From NCBI GenBank assembly GCA_947589035.1, contig CANPYZ010000003.1, positions 1 through 64,000 on the forward strand: a stretch of 64,000 nucleotides of DNA. The letters are read 5' to 3'. Numbering within the stretch: position 1 is the stretch's first letter; every line of letters begins with the position of its first letter. The notes under the pieces were generated by a model that searched no databases, was not told where the DNA came from, and worked only from the letters and a program-made list of their open reading frames with translations. Shown here piece after piece: positions 49,193-57,704 of the stretch. The DNA is from an uncultured Clostridia bacterium (GTDB taxonomy: Bacteria; Bacillota; Clostridia; Oscillospirales; Ruminococcaceae). The position numbers were made by a program, and so were the translations under genes.

Positions 49193-49837
49193 ATGAAATC
49201 AGTTTTAATTATTGGTGTCGGTCAGTTCGGTTGTCACGTCGCTAAACGTATGGAAGAATTACATTGTGAAGTCATGGCTGTGGACTGCAACGAAGAACGC
49301 ATTAACGAAATTTTGCCTTACGTCACGAATGCCCGCATTGGCGACAGCACAAATGAAGACTTCCTGAGAAGTCTCGGAATTGATAATTATGATTTGTGTA
49401 TTGTTGCGCTTGGCAGTTTGTTCCAGTCTTCTTTGGAAACAACGTCTTTATTAAAAGAACTCGGCGCAAAGAAAGTCATTTCCCGTGCAACAAATGACGT
49501 GCAAATGAAATTCCTCCTCCGGAATGGTGCTGACCAGGTTGTTTACCCTGAAAAGCAAATGGCTTTACGCATTGCGACAAAATACGCCTCTGACAGTATT
49601 CTTGATTTTATTCAGTTAGATAATACCTATTCCATTTATGAATTGAAAATTCCGAAAGATTGGTACGGGAAAACTCTTGCACAACTTGACATCCGCAAAA
49701 AATTCAACATTAATATTCTAACCCTGAAACGAGGGAATGAAGTATTCATTCCCATTCCTGGAACGTTAATGCAAGTCGGCGATATTGCTTTTGTTATCGG
49801 CGGAATGAAAGACATTCAGAAATGCTTTAAAATTTAA
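49193..49837 (+). CDS. ktrA: KtrA/TrkA nucleotide-binding regulator
   Basis: A 214-aa RCK protein. Residues ~1-135 are RCK_N with the nucleotide-binding GVGQFGCHVAKRM and the acidic VDCNEE; residues ~140-214 are RCK_C. It binds ATP/ADP or NAD and opens KtrB. It forms an operon with ktrB. AAAGGAG precedes the start; a terminator follows. Confidence 0.93.
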   Translation: MKSVLIIGVGQFGCHVAKRMEELHCEVMAVDCNEERINEILPYVTNARIGDSTNEDFLRSLGIDNYDLCIVALGSLFQSSLETTSLLKELGAKKVISRATNDVQMKFLLRNGADQVVYPEKQMALRIATKYASDSILDFIQLDNTYSIYELKIPKDWYGKTLAQLDIRKKFNINILTLKRGNEVFIPIPGTLMQVGDIAFVIGGMKDIQKCFKI

Positions 49838-49864
49838 GCCTGAGAATTTTCTCAGGCTTTTTCT
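49836..49864. terminator. bidirectional terminator after ktrA
   Basis: AAGCCTGAGAA and TTCTCAGGCTT pair around a 2-3-nt centre with T runs on both sides, between convergent genes. Confidence 0.8.
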
Positions 49865-50496
49865 TATTCGGCGGCAATCGCTGCGGCTTGTTTCGCCGGT
49901 ATGGTTTCCGGAATTACGGCTTCTTCTGCCGTTTCTGAAACTTCCGGAATAGTTGTTTCCGTTTCCGGAATCGCTTGATTCTGTGGCGTGAAATTTTCAA
50001 ATTTTACTTGTAAATCATAGCACGGCAAGGAAAATTCTTCCGGTATGCCTGAATCATTAAAAATTAATGTGTAATTCCCTTCTTCAATTGACCCCTCACA
50101 AATGATTTTCCCGTCTTCCGTTTTTCCGGTTAGTTCTGAATTTAATGACATCTGGTCAACAATTTCCATTAACTGTTCTAATTCTGTTCTGATTGCCTGT
50201 GCTGACTGCGGAACGGAAAATTCTAATCCTTTATAAGAGGCTTTCACTTCATCATCAATAAATTCTAATTTTACACCGGCTAAATTCTGCGGTTCACTGA
50301 ATACAATCTGCCATGCATCTGTTCCGTATCTCGTTAATTCTGCCCGGCTTTCCATGTCCGTATTCTGAATCACTACTTCTGAAATGAACCCTTCCGCCAT
50401 TGTGTTCACGGTTTTCCCTTGTATGCTCTGCATTACCGTACAGCCTGTACTGAAACATAATAAGCTTATGCCTATTCCTGCAAAAATACGTTTCAT
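49864..50496 (-). CDS. lipoprotein of unknown function
   Basis: A 210-aa lipoprotein. The signal peptide ends in LLCFSTGC, a lipobox with Cys19. Residues ~30-165 are predicted mostly beta (VVIQNTDMESRAELTRYGTD, VKLEFIDDEVKASYKGLEF). The C-terminal ~40 residues are rich in Glu, Pro, Thr and Ala. I recognise no family. It lies 63 bp downstream of the NAD(P)HX repair gene and may share its transcript. GAGAGGAG precedes the start. Confidence 0.72.
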   Translation of the reverse strand: MKRIFAGIGISLLCFSTGCTVMQSIQGKTVNTMAEGFISEVVIQNTDMESRAELTRYGTDAWQIVFSEPQNLAGVKLEFIDDEVKASYKGLEFSVPQSAQAIRTELEQLMEIVDQMSLNSELTGKTEDGKIICEGSIEEGNYTLIFNDSGIPEEFSLPCYDLQVKFENFTPQNQAIPETETTIPEVSETAEEAVIPETIPAKQAAAIAAE

Positions 50497-50559
50497 TGCT
50501 TACTCCTCTCTGCTCGTCAAATCGGGTTGCATTGTTCCTGTATTTTTGCCTTACGAAAA

Positions 50560-52044
50560 TTATTCCACTTCTTTTAAAGAACGAATTAAATCTTGCGGCA
50601 ACATGTACCGTTCAGGGAATTTTTCCGCTGCCTTGTCTCCGGCTTGCGCATGAAACATCACTGCTGCACAGGCTGCCTCATATAATGGCATTCCCTGCCC
50701 TACTAATGCGCCCATGATTCCCGCTAAAACATCACCGCTTCCGGCTCTTGCCATTCCGGAATTTCCTGCATTGCAAACGGAAATTTTCTTTCCGTCTGTA
50801 ATAATCGTTCCTGCGCCTTTCAATACAATAATTGCCTGCGTTCGTTCGGCAAGTTCTTTCGCTGCGGAAAATCTATCTTTCTGAATGTCAGAAGTTTCCA
50901 CGTTCAGCAAGCGTGCCGCTTCTCCTGCGTGTGGTGTTAAAATTGTTCGTCCTTCTGGTATACAGTCTATGCAATCCGCTACGCAATTAAGACCATCTGC
51001 ATCTAAAATTATTGGACAACGACTTTCCGAAAGTAAATAGTTCACTAAATTTTTCGTCGAATCATTCACGCCAATCCCACAACCTAAAATTAAGGCTTGT
51101 TTGCCTTGCAAGGCTTTTTTCAGTAAATCATGATTTTCTTCATTCAGGAAAAAACCTTCTTCATCTGTTTTTAAACTTAAGCACATACTTTCCGGAACGG
51201 TACACATTAAGGAATGTAAAACTTCTTCCGTTGAGGCGCATGTCATCATTCCTGCGCCACTTCTTAATGCTGCCGTTACGGCTAAAATACATGCTCCCCG
51301 CATTCTGCGACTTCCAGCAACAACAAGAACATGCCCGAATTGATTTTTATACGCATTCGGTTTCCGTTCCGGTAATGAAGAGTTTACTTTTTCAGGCGTA
51401 AGCCGTTCTATTCCGGAAATTTCCTGAAAAGCCTTTTCCGGTATGCCAATTTCCGCAACGTGAATTTTTCCGCAATAAGTTCTTAACGGGTACTGGCTCA
51501 TGCCGGCTTTTTCCGCTCCGAATGTGATTGTATGTTCCGCTGAAAATGTTCCCGAACTAATTGTTCCTGTTTTTCCGTTTCCGCCGCTGGGAATGTCGCA
51601 CGCAATGCGAATTTGATTTTGTTTTGTTTGTTTCGGCTGTAGAAATTTTTTCAAATTTTCCGGTAATTCTCCCCGAAATCCTGTTCCGAATAAGCCGTCA
51701 ACGAAAATTTCCGCCGTGCAGTTCTGCATGTCTGTATAAATTTTAATTCCGGATTCTTCCGCCCGTCTGCGTGCCTGCCGGGAAATTTCTGTTTTCGGTT
51801 CGCCCATTGGCGCAAAAATTTCCACTTGTTTCCCGTTCCGGTCTAAATAATATGCTGCCACATAACAATCACCGCCATTATTTCCGTTTCCGGCTAAGAA
51901 AGCAATTGTTTTCCGTTCAGGATAATTTTTTTCTATAAAATTCGCTAAAGCCTTTCCGGCTCTTTCCATCATTTCCTGATAGCTTACCCCGGATTTATCT
52001 GTTAAATTTTCTAATTGTTTCATTTGTTCAGGTGTCACTAACAT
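50560..52044 (-). CDS. nnr: bifunctional NAD(P)HX epimerase/dehydratase
   Basis: A 494-aa metabolite-repair enzyme. The N-terminal YjeF domain (residues ~1-205; AFLAGNGNNGGDCYVAA) is the epimerase. The C-terminal ribokinase-like domain (~215-494) is the ADP-dependent dehydratase, with GSGDVLAGI and PHAGEAARLL. It restores hydrated NADH and NADPH. The fused form is typical of Firmicutes. The start has GAGGAAATAATC upstream. Confidence 0.9.
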   Translation of the reverse strand: MLVTPEQMKQLENLTDKSGVSYQEMMERAGKALANFIEKNYPERKTIAFLAGNGNNGGDCYVAAYYLDRNGKQVEIFAPMGEPKTEISRQARRRAEESGIKIYTDMQNCTAEIFVDGLFGTGFRGELPENLKKFLQPKQTKQNQIRIACDIPSGGNGKTGTISSGTFSAEHTITFGAEKAGMSQYPLRTYCGKIHVAEIGIPEKAFQEISGIERLTPEKVNSSLPERKPNAYKNQFGHVLVVAGSRRMRGACILAVTAALRSGAGMMTCASTEEVLHSLMCTVPESMCLSLKTDEEGFFLNEENHDLLKKALQGKQALILGCGIGVNDSTKNLVNYLLSESRCPIILDADGLNCVADCIDCIPEGRTILTPHAGEAARLLNVETSDIQKDRFSAAKELAERTQAIIVLKGAGTIITDGKKISVCNAGNSGMARAGSGDVLAGIMGALVGQGMPLYEAACAAVMFHAQAGDKAAEKFPERYMLPQDLIRSLKEVE

Positions 52045-52073
52045 GATTATTTCCTCGCTTTATTTTCTAAGAA

Positions 52074-52099
52074 TTAGCCCTTTCTGCTGAAAGGGCTTT
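52074..52099 (-). terminator. hairpin after the two-TM membrane protein gene
   Basis: GCCCTTTC and GAAAGGGC form a perfect stem with a 4-nt loop just after the stop codon at 52119, on the minus strand. The T run is interrupted, so termination may be partial. Confidence 0.55.
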
Positions 52100-52118
52100 C
52101 GTTAATGCTGATTTCATT

Positions 52119-52643
52119 TTACTTTAATTTTGCTTTAATTTCCCGTGGAAGATACGGTTCTAACACTTTCCGGAAATTGTCGTCCGGATTGAAATAAATA
52201 CAGCATTTTCCATATTCCGGATGCGGAAATTCTGCATAATATTCTTCTGGTTGCGTTCCGCCCATTTGCGATTCCCCCGTAACGGAAAAAACTGTTAAAT
52301 TTACATCTTCTTCCCCTGTCAAAGCAGAAAATTTCAAATATTTCGTAAAAGTTTTCACTTCCACGCTTAATAAAGATTTTCTCTTCGACTGACCCATGAT
52401 TTTATCAACATCGAATATTCCATTCGTGCAGGAATATTCATATTCTACGTCTTGCATTTTCAGAAAATATCTCGCTCCCCAAATTGCCCCGATGATTAAC
52501 AAAATCGCTATCGCATAACCAAATACAAGTAAAATTAAAGAAATCACAACAATTAATGCAGCTATGCCAATTATGCAAGTTTTTTTCAGCGTGTCCGCTG
52601 AAGTGTCTTGCTTTTTCACTAATTGTTCTGCGAATGTGTCCAT
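52119..52643 (-). CDS. two-TM membrane protein, DUF6106-like
   Basis: A 174-aa protein. Two closely spaced hydrophobic segments (residues ~24-62) are followed by a soluble ~110-residue domain (EYEYSCTNGIFDVDKIMGQSKRK). The arrangement resembles DUF6106, but I assign it by memory of the pattern, so treat it as tentative. It is the last gene of an operon with the phosphoesterase, APH-like and nitroreductase genes. Function is unknown. Confidence 0.65.
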   Translation of the reverse strand: MDTFAEQLVKKQDTSADTLKKTCIIGIAALIVVISLILLVFGYAIAILLIIGAIWGARYFLKMQDVEYEYSCTNGIFDVDKIMGQSKRKSLLSVEVKTFTKYLKFSALTGEEDVNLTVFSVTGESQMGGTQPEEYYAEFPHPEYGKCCIYFNPDDNFRKVLEPYLPREIKAKLK

Positions 52644-52654
52644 AATTTTTCCTT

Positions 52655-53197
52655 TCAGTACAGTTTCATCACGTCTTGCAAGGGTTTTCTTTCCGGTGCT
52701 TGCGGATTCTGTTCTGCGTGTCCTATCGCAATTAACGCCGAAACGCTTTCGTTTTCAGTCAGGGAAAGCATTTCTTTCACTTTCGACTCGTCGTAAATGC
52801 CCATGATTAACGTTCCGAAACCTTTGTCATATGCCGTTAAACAAAATGTCTGGCAAGCTATTCCAGCGTCAAATGACTGCCAGTGTGACCCTTTAGAAGT
52901 CGTTGCAGTGCCGTCTTTTTCATAACCGGAAATATTGTCTTTCGTGGTTAAAATCACTAAACCGGCAGCGTTCTGAATGTTCTGCTTGTTTTTCGAAAAT
53001 TGCATTGTGCATTCTTCAGCAATTTTATTTTTTAATTCTGCGTTAAGAATCACATGATAACGCACAGTCTGCGAATTTTTCCATGTCGGCGCATAACGGC
53101 ATAATGTTAAAATTTCTTCAATTTCCTGTTCCGTGACAGATTGTTCCGTATATTGGCGAATGCTTCTTCTGCCTGTGACTACTTCTGTAAATTCCAT
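52655..53197 (-). CDS. nitroreductase family protein
   Basis: A 180-aa flavoprotein. The FMN-binding start EVVTGRRSIRQY and the later GTLIMGIYDE segment are typical of the family, which reduces nitro compounds or quinones using NAD(P)H. It is short compared with classical 200-220-aa members but complete. It overlaps the APH-like gene by 19 bp. GGAGG precedes the start. Confidence 0.83.
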   Translation of the reverse strand: MEFTEVVTGRRSIRQYTEQSVTEQEIEEILTLCRYAPTWKNSQTVRYHVILNAELKNKIAEECTMQFSKNKQNIQNAAGLVILTTKDNISGYEKDGTATTSKGSHWQSFDAGIACQTFCLTAYDKGFGTLIMGIYDESKVKEMLSLTENESVSALIAIGHAEQNPQAPERKPLQDVMKLY

Positions 53198-54177
53198 AAT
53201 ATATCCTCCAGTTCTGCATAATGATAAATAATATTTTTCGCTAATTTAATTTGACTTCTCGCCCGATATAAATTTTCCATTGGCTGCGTAATCATAAAAT
53301 ATTGATTCCCCATGAAATAATCTGTTAAATATCTGACCGCTAATTCTACCGTTACGGCAAATACTGACGGAAGTAATAATTTCTTCTCCTGTTCAGAATA
53401 ATGCACTTGTTTCAGCCAGTGAGAAACAAATATTCTATATCTTTCCTGGTTAATAAAAACTTCTTTCGGCAAAATTTCCGTTGCTGCTGAACGCACTGCA
53501 TCTCCGAAATCATACACTGTTTTCCCGTTCATGACCGTGTCAAAATCAATTACTGCAACGGCTTCATTCGTTTCAGGGTGAAATAATAAATTACTGCATT
53601 TCATGTCACCGTGTACAACTTTCAGCGGAATTTCCTGTTCCCGATACGTTCGGCAAACGTAACAAGCATATTCTTTCCATTCTTCTAAAATTTTATATTC
53701 CGGTATGTCAGAGGCAAATTCTTCCATTTTAGCGTAATATTTTTCTGTGTCGTGAAATTCCGGTAAAATTTCTTCCAGTTCCGTCCCGTCCATTTCAGAA
53801 AGTGCCTGCGCTATTTTCCCGAACATTTCCCCGCCCTGCTGTAATTCTTCCGGAAATAAAAACCTTTTCCGGCTTTCTCCGTGGAAAAATTTCATCATTC
53901 GCCAGTTCCGGAATAAATATTTCCCTTCCAGCGTTTGCTGAAACTGAATTGCCGGAAGTGATTTTTTTTCTAAGTATGCCGAAACTTTTAAATGATTATG
54001 CATGACTTTTTCCGGTTCAGGGAAAACATACTGATTCATTTCCTGTAAAATATATTCTTCTCCGGAGTCTAAATCAATTTTAAATGTCCGGTTGATTTTG
54101 CCTTCCGGAATGCGGAAAATTCCTGAAATTTTTCCCGCTATGCCGAACATTTCTAAAATTTTATCTGATTCTGTCAT
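53179..54177 (-). CDS. aminoglycoside phosphotransferase-like kinase
   Basis: A 332-aa APH/choline-kinase-fold protein. The catalytic loop is VVHGDMKCSNLLF with Asp and the metal-binding VIDFDTV follows. Related bacterial genes phosphorylate sugars (for example N-acetylhexosamine kinases) as often as antibiotics, so a metabolic role is as likely as resistance. It overlaps the phosphoesterase gene by 4 nt (ATGA). AGGAG precedes the start. Confidence 0.8.
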   Translation of the reverse strand: MTESDKILEMFGIAGKISGIFRIPEGKINRTFKIDLDSGEEYILQEMNQYVFPEPEKVMHNHLKVSAYLEKKSLPAIQFQQTLEGKYLFRNWRMMKFFHGESRKRFLFPEELQQGGEMFGKIAQALSEMDGTELEEILPEFHDTEKYYAKMEEFASDIPEYKILEEWKEYACYVCRTYREQEIPLKVVHGDMKCSNLLFHPETNEAVAVIDFDTVMNGKTVYDFGDAVRSAATEILPKEVFINQERYRIFVSHWLKQVHYSEQEKKLLLPSVFAVTVELAVRYLTDYFMGNQYFMITQPMENLYRARSQIKLAKNIIYHYAELEDILWNLQK

Positions 54178-54875
54178 AATCTCCTGACTTTCTGATAAAT
54201 AATATGCATTTTCGGATTAGTTAATACTGTGCCGTCTCGGTGATAATGTCCGCTGTACCACGCCTGATAAGTTAATTTTTCATTCAGTTCATCGAAAAAA
54301 TTCGTTAAGCGATTATCCGGATACATGCTGTTTTCCCCGAATAACTGATGTTGTACTGTACTCGGCAAACAATGCGTAATCACATAATCTACTTGCATTC
54401 TGTGACCTAACAAATTCGCTCGTGCTTCCCGCATTTCCCTATCATTCGGTAATTCTTCCTTCCACCAACTGATATTCGGCATTCGGAATTGTTTATCATA
54501 ACTTTCTGCTCCGCCCATCGTGAAAAAACTTTTCCCGTCAATTTCAAACACTTGCCCCCGCATTAACTGCATGACACTCGGCGACAAACGGCGAATTTTC
54601 CCGCCGTGCCAATCTTCCACCGGATACAGCAAACTTAATAAATCAAAATTTTCATGATTTCCGTCAATGAACAATGTAGTAAACGGGCGTTCTTCCAACC
54701 ACTGCTGCAATTGAATTTCTTCTACTGAACTGTCCCAGACTAAACCAAAATCCCCTGCAATAATTAAATAATCTCTTTTTGTCATTGATGAAAATAATTC
54801 TTCATACGTCGTGGAAAGCCTTGCTAAATCTTCCGCACTGCGTAAGCCGTGAATGTCTCCCGTAATCAGAAACAA
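54174..54875 (-). CDS. calcineurin-like metallophosphoesterase
   Basis: A ~233-aa enzyme with the metal-binding motifs in order: TGDIHG, IAGDFGLVWD, DGNHENFD, VITHCLP and SGHYHRDG. Substrate is unknown. I place the start at a TTG at 54875, because GAGGTG lies about 9 nt upstream and the family begins with the phosphoesterase strand; the GTG at 54887 is the alternative. First gene of the operon with the APH-like, nitroreductase and membrane protein genes. Confidence 0.8.
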   Translation of the reverse strand: MFLITGDIHGLRSAEDLARLSTTYEELFSSMTKRDYLIIAGDFGLVWDSSVEEIQLQQWLEERPFTTLFIDGNHENFDLLSLLYPVEDWHGGKIRRLSPSVMQLMRGQVFEIDGKSFFTMGGAESYDKQFRMPNISWWKEELPNDREMREARANLLGHRMQVDYVITHCLPSTVQHQLFGENSMYPDNRLTNFFDELNEKLTYQAWYSGHYHRDGTVLTNPKMHIIYQKVRRL

Positions 54876-54909
54876 ACCCCCGTTCACCTCTTTTTCCTGA
54901 TTTTCGTCA

Positions 54910-54947
54910 AAAAATCCCTCTCAGTAACTCAGATTGAGAGGGATTTC
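54910..54947 (-). terminator. terminator after GGDEF-like gene
   Basis: ATCCCTCTCA and TGAGAGGGAT pair on the minus strand and are followed by TTTTT. The phosphoesterase operon starts 35 bp on and has no separate promoter I can see, so read-through may feed it. Confidence 0.8.
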
Positions 54948-54952
54948 TGTTG

Positions 54953-56203
54953 TTACTGAATCTGATAAAGACGATTTCCGCCGTCACGCTTAGCCGCATG
55001 TAATGCAGAGTCCATTTTCATCAGAAGCGTATTCACATCCAGATTGTCACTCGGTAAATAATGATACAGACTTGAAGATACTGTGCATTGTACTTGTAAA
55101 TTCCCGACCATCATCATTTGACCGATTGCCTGCCGTATCTGTTCCGCAAGCTGCTGTGCCTGCATATCTGAAACATGTTCATAAAATACCATACAAAATT
55201 CATTACCGGTAATATTAAACATTTCCGCAAATTCAGAATATTCCGTACGGAGCATTTCTGCTACTGTCACTAAATATTCATCGCCAAATTCATAGCCGTA
55301 CATGTCATTGAACATTCTGAAATTGTCAATATCAAATACGGCAATATTAAACTGCGCATTATTAATTAACTGTGAAAGGCTTTCATCTAATGCATATCTG
55401 TTCTTCATACCAGTTAAAATATTCGTCATTGCAGAATCAAGCAATTTCTTTCTGGATTTGGTCAAGCGGTTGCCTGCTTCTGTTAATTCCTGTTCCTTAC
55501 GACGAATTTCAACAATTGCGTTAATCTGGCTTCTGCCAATGATAACTAAGAATACTATTGTTCCGGCTAACATTACGCCCAGCGCAATCATTACTGTGTT
55601 ATAAATTTTTCTTGCGTTTTCAATTTTCACATCGGCTTCTTTTTTCAACAAGTCAATAGACGCTCTTAACATTGTGCTAACATTCGTTTTTCTGAACAGT
55701 AATTCAGAATTGTAAGTCGTCATGCCTTCTTCACGGCTCATCGACTGCAAATTGTCTCTTTCCGTTTCGAATCTGTTTTTGTAAGCATTAATATGCTGTT
55801 CCGCACTTTCAAAACGTTCTAAGGCAGTTTCTGACTCTGCATTCATGTCTTTGTATTCCTGCGAAAGTTTTTCAATCGTCGCAAAATTCACATCGAAAAT
55901 AGAAAGTGTGTCATTCAGCGTTCTTTGTTTTTTGTCTTCAGGTTCATCAAGTGTGGAAAACAGCAATAATACCTGTTCACTGGCATCATTAAAATTCCGC
56001 TGAATTTCGGAAACTTTTTCCATTGAATCTAAATTACTCTGCATAACTTCCTGTGTATGATTATACACCCACATCTGCATTAATGTACTCGCTACTGTAA
56101 TGACTACAATAACTATCCCCAGAATAATATACATTCTGGTCACTTTACGAACGGTTTTATCCCGCCGTAAACTTACTTCAAAACTCCGGTTCTTTTTCGG
56201 CAT
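54953..56203 (-). CDS. membrane sensor with degenerate GGDEF domain
   Basis: A 416-aa protein. A short basic N terminus is followed by TM1 (~24-46), an extracellular helical region (~50-195, like a four-helix-bundle sensor), TM2 (~200-222), a coiled-coil stretch and a GGDEF domain (~250-416). The fold motifs FDIDNFRMFNDMYGYEFGDEY are intact, but the active site reads TGNEF instead of GGDEF. It probably cannot make cyclic di-GMP and may act as a GTP- or ligand-binding switch. It follows the sugar-binding lipoprotein gene by 22 bp. Confidence 0.85.
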   Translation of the reverse strand: MPKKNRSFEVSLRRDKTVRKVTRMYIILGIVIVVITVASTLMQMWVYNHTQEVMQSNLDSMEKVSEIQRNFNDASEQVLLLFSTLDEPEDKKQRTLNDTLSIFDVNFATIEKLSQEYKDMNAESETALERFESAEQHINAYKNRFETERDNLQSMSREEGMTTYNSELLFRKTNVSTMLRASIDLLKKEADVKIENARKIYNTVMIALGVMLAGTIVFLVIIGRSQINAIVEIRRKEQELTEAGNRLTKSRKKLLDSAMTNILTGMKNRYALDESLSQLINNAQFNIAVFDIDNFRMFNDMYGYEFGDEYLVTVAEMLRTEYSEFAEMFNITGNEFCMVFYEHVSDMQAQQLAEQIRQAIGQMMMVGNLQVQCTVSSSLYHYLPSDNLDVNTLLMKMDSALHAAKRDGGNRLYQIQ

Positions 56204-56225
56204 AATTTTCCCCTCCTTGATTAAT

Positions 56226-57371
56226 TTAGTGACTAATCAGGAATTGTACATCTTCACTGTCAAGATTTTCAGGAGTAACTACAGTGACACCTGTATCTAC
56301 TACGGAAGTCACCGGCTGACCGTTGACTAAATCCATTGCATATCTTACGCCCATGTACCCCATGTTATACGGATTCTGCACAAGCGTTGCGTCAAGTATG
56401 CCGTTCGCAAAGTAATCTCCTGCATCCGTGCCGTCATTGCTGAAATAGTCAAATCCAACAACATGCACTTGCCCTTCTGAAATTTTGCCTTCATCAAGCA
56501 ATTCCTGAATGGCTACACAAGCACCCCATGCGCCTTTACTGTTCGTGCCGAAAATCAAATCTACCTGGTCTTCCAGAATTAATTTTTTAGCGGCTTCTTT
56601 AGAGGCTTCCCAGTCACTTTGCCCGTCAAGCTGATTTACAACTTTAATGCCGTCATAAGAAACGACTTCTTCTTCTGCGGCTGTTTCCACGGCTACAGGA
56701 TTGCCTTCAGCATCTGTTTCTTCTGTCACGGAATTATTCTGTTTTGAACCTGCTCCGGCTGGCATATCTTCTACACCGGAACTTTCGCCGGAAAGATAGT
56801 CTTCGAACGTTTCCCGTCTGTCTGTTGCCGTCGTGGCATCGCCATGATAAATAATCCCGATTTTCCCTTCTCCTCCGAGAATATCAGCGGAATATTGCGC
56901 TGCTGCCTCTGCTGCCCGAATATTATCCGTTCCTAAATAACATGACCTGCCGTCAAAATTCACGTCCGAATCTATCGTGACAATTTTAATGTTGGCATCT
57001 GCGGCTTTCTGTAAAGTGTCATTTTCTGCCTCAGGGTCACACGCCGCAAGAACAATCGCATCTACGCCCTGACTGATGGCTTTCTCAATTTCTTGCTGCT
57101 GCAATTCTGTTTTTTCTTCATTGGGTCCGAGACGGATAATATTGACTTCACTGCCAAATTCTTTTTCCAAATCATTGCAAGCGTCCCATACAGAGTTCCA
57201 ATAGGTGGAAGCCATGCTCTTGACGATAACGGCTACGTCAATTGCCCCTTCCCCACTTCCGGAATCTGCTGTGCTGTCCTCTCCCCCACTCTGACAACCC
57301 GTCATGGGAAGCATAGACAAGGCAAGTACGCCAGCTGTTACGGCTCTTAACCAGCTCTTTTTTCTTTTCAT
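56226..57371 (-). CDS. sugar ABC transporter substrate-binding lipoprotein
   Basis: A 381-aa periplasmic-binding protein of the type 1 (LacI/ribose-binding) family. A lipobox LPMTGC anchors it. Typical elements are VIVKSMASTYWNSVWD, DAIVLAACDPEA and LIFGTNSKGAWGA. A disordered, acidic insert (residues ~215-255, with SVTEETDAEG) interrupts domain 2. No permease or ATPase genes are adjacent; the partner is a membrane GGDEF-like protein, so it may be a sensing rather than an uptake protein. The ATG at 57371 follows AAGGAGG by 8 nt. Confidence 0.85.
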   Translation of the reverse strand: MKRKKSWLRAVTAGVLALSMLPMTGCQSGGEDSTADSGSGEGAIDVAVIVKSMASTYWNSVWDACNDLEKEFGSEVNIIRLGPNEEKTELQQQEIEKAISQGVDAIVLAACDPEAENDTLQKAADANIKIVTIDSDVNFDGRSCYLGTDNIRAAEAAAQYSADILGGEGKIGIIYHGDATTATDRRETFEDYLSGESSGVEDMPAGAGSKQNNSVTEETDAEGNPVAVETAAEEEVVSYDGIKVVNQLDGQSDWEASKEAAKKLILEDQVDLIFGTNSKGAWGACVAIQELLDEGKISEGQVHVVGFDYFSNDGTDAGDYFANGILDATLVQNPYNMGYMGVRYAMDLVNGQPVTSVVDTGVTVVTPENLDSEDVQFLISH

Positions 57372-57432
57372 TAAAATTTCCTCCTTAGAGTATGATTTTC
57401 TCAAAACTTGTACCAAGTCACATTCACTTTCT

Positions 57433-57461
57433 ATTATAGCATACTTTTTTCAGAAATACAA
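57433..57461 (-). promoter_or_regulatory. promoter of the binding-protein/GGDEF operon
   Basis: Minus-strand TTGTAT (57461-57456), 17-bp spacer, TATAAT (57438-57433). In the 330-bp divergent gap. Confidence 0.75.
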
Positions 57462-57609
57462 GTGCTAAATATGACGAATTTCATTCTCAAATTCTGTTCA
57501 TTTTTTCCTTGTTGCATGATTTTTTGTTCTGGTTTGGTACGATATGCAATATTTTTTGATTCGTTTTTTGTGAGAAACGGAAAAAATCAGAAAATTCCTC
57601 GTAAATCTA

Positions 57610-57638
57610 TTGACAATTCCGTGAATATATGCTATAAT
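57610..57638 (+). promoter_or_regulatory. promoter of the TerY-P operon
   Basis: TTGACA (57610-57615), 17-bp spacer, TATAAT (57633-57638). It is the only strong promoter found before the LRR gene, and the six plus-strand genes that follow have no other clear promoter up to 63.5 kb. The rest of the gap 57372-57704 is AT-rich with nothing else seen. Confidence 0.82.
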
Positions 57639-57704
57639 TTTGATAAATGTGTATTCACTATACAAAATCTTATTCAATTTATTGCATGGGAGGAAAAATT
57701 TTTT

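Noticed and set aside
53179-54177. Aminoglycoside resistance gene
   Set aside because: The kinase motifs fit the APH fold in general, but the operon is metabolic and no resistance-specific feature is visible.
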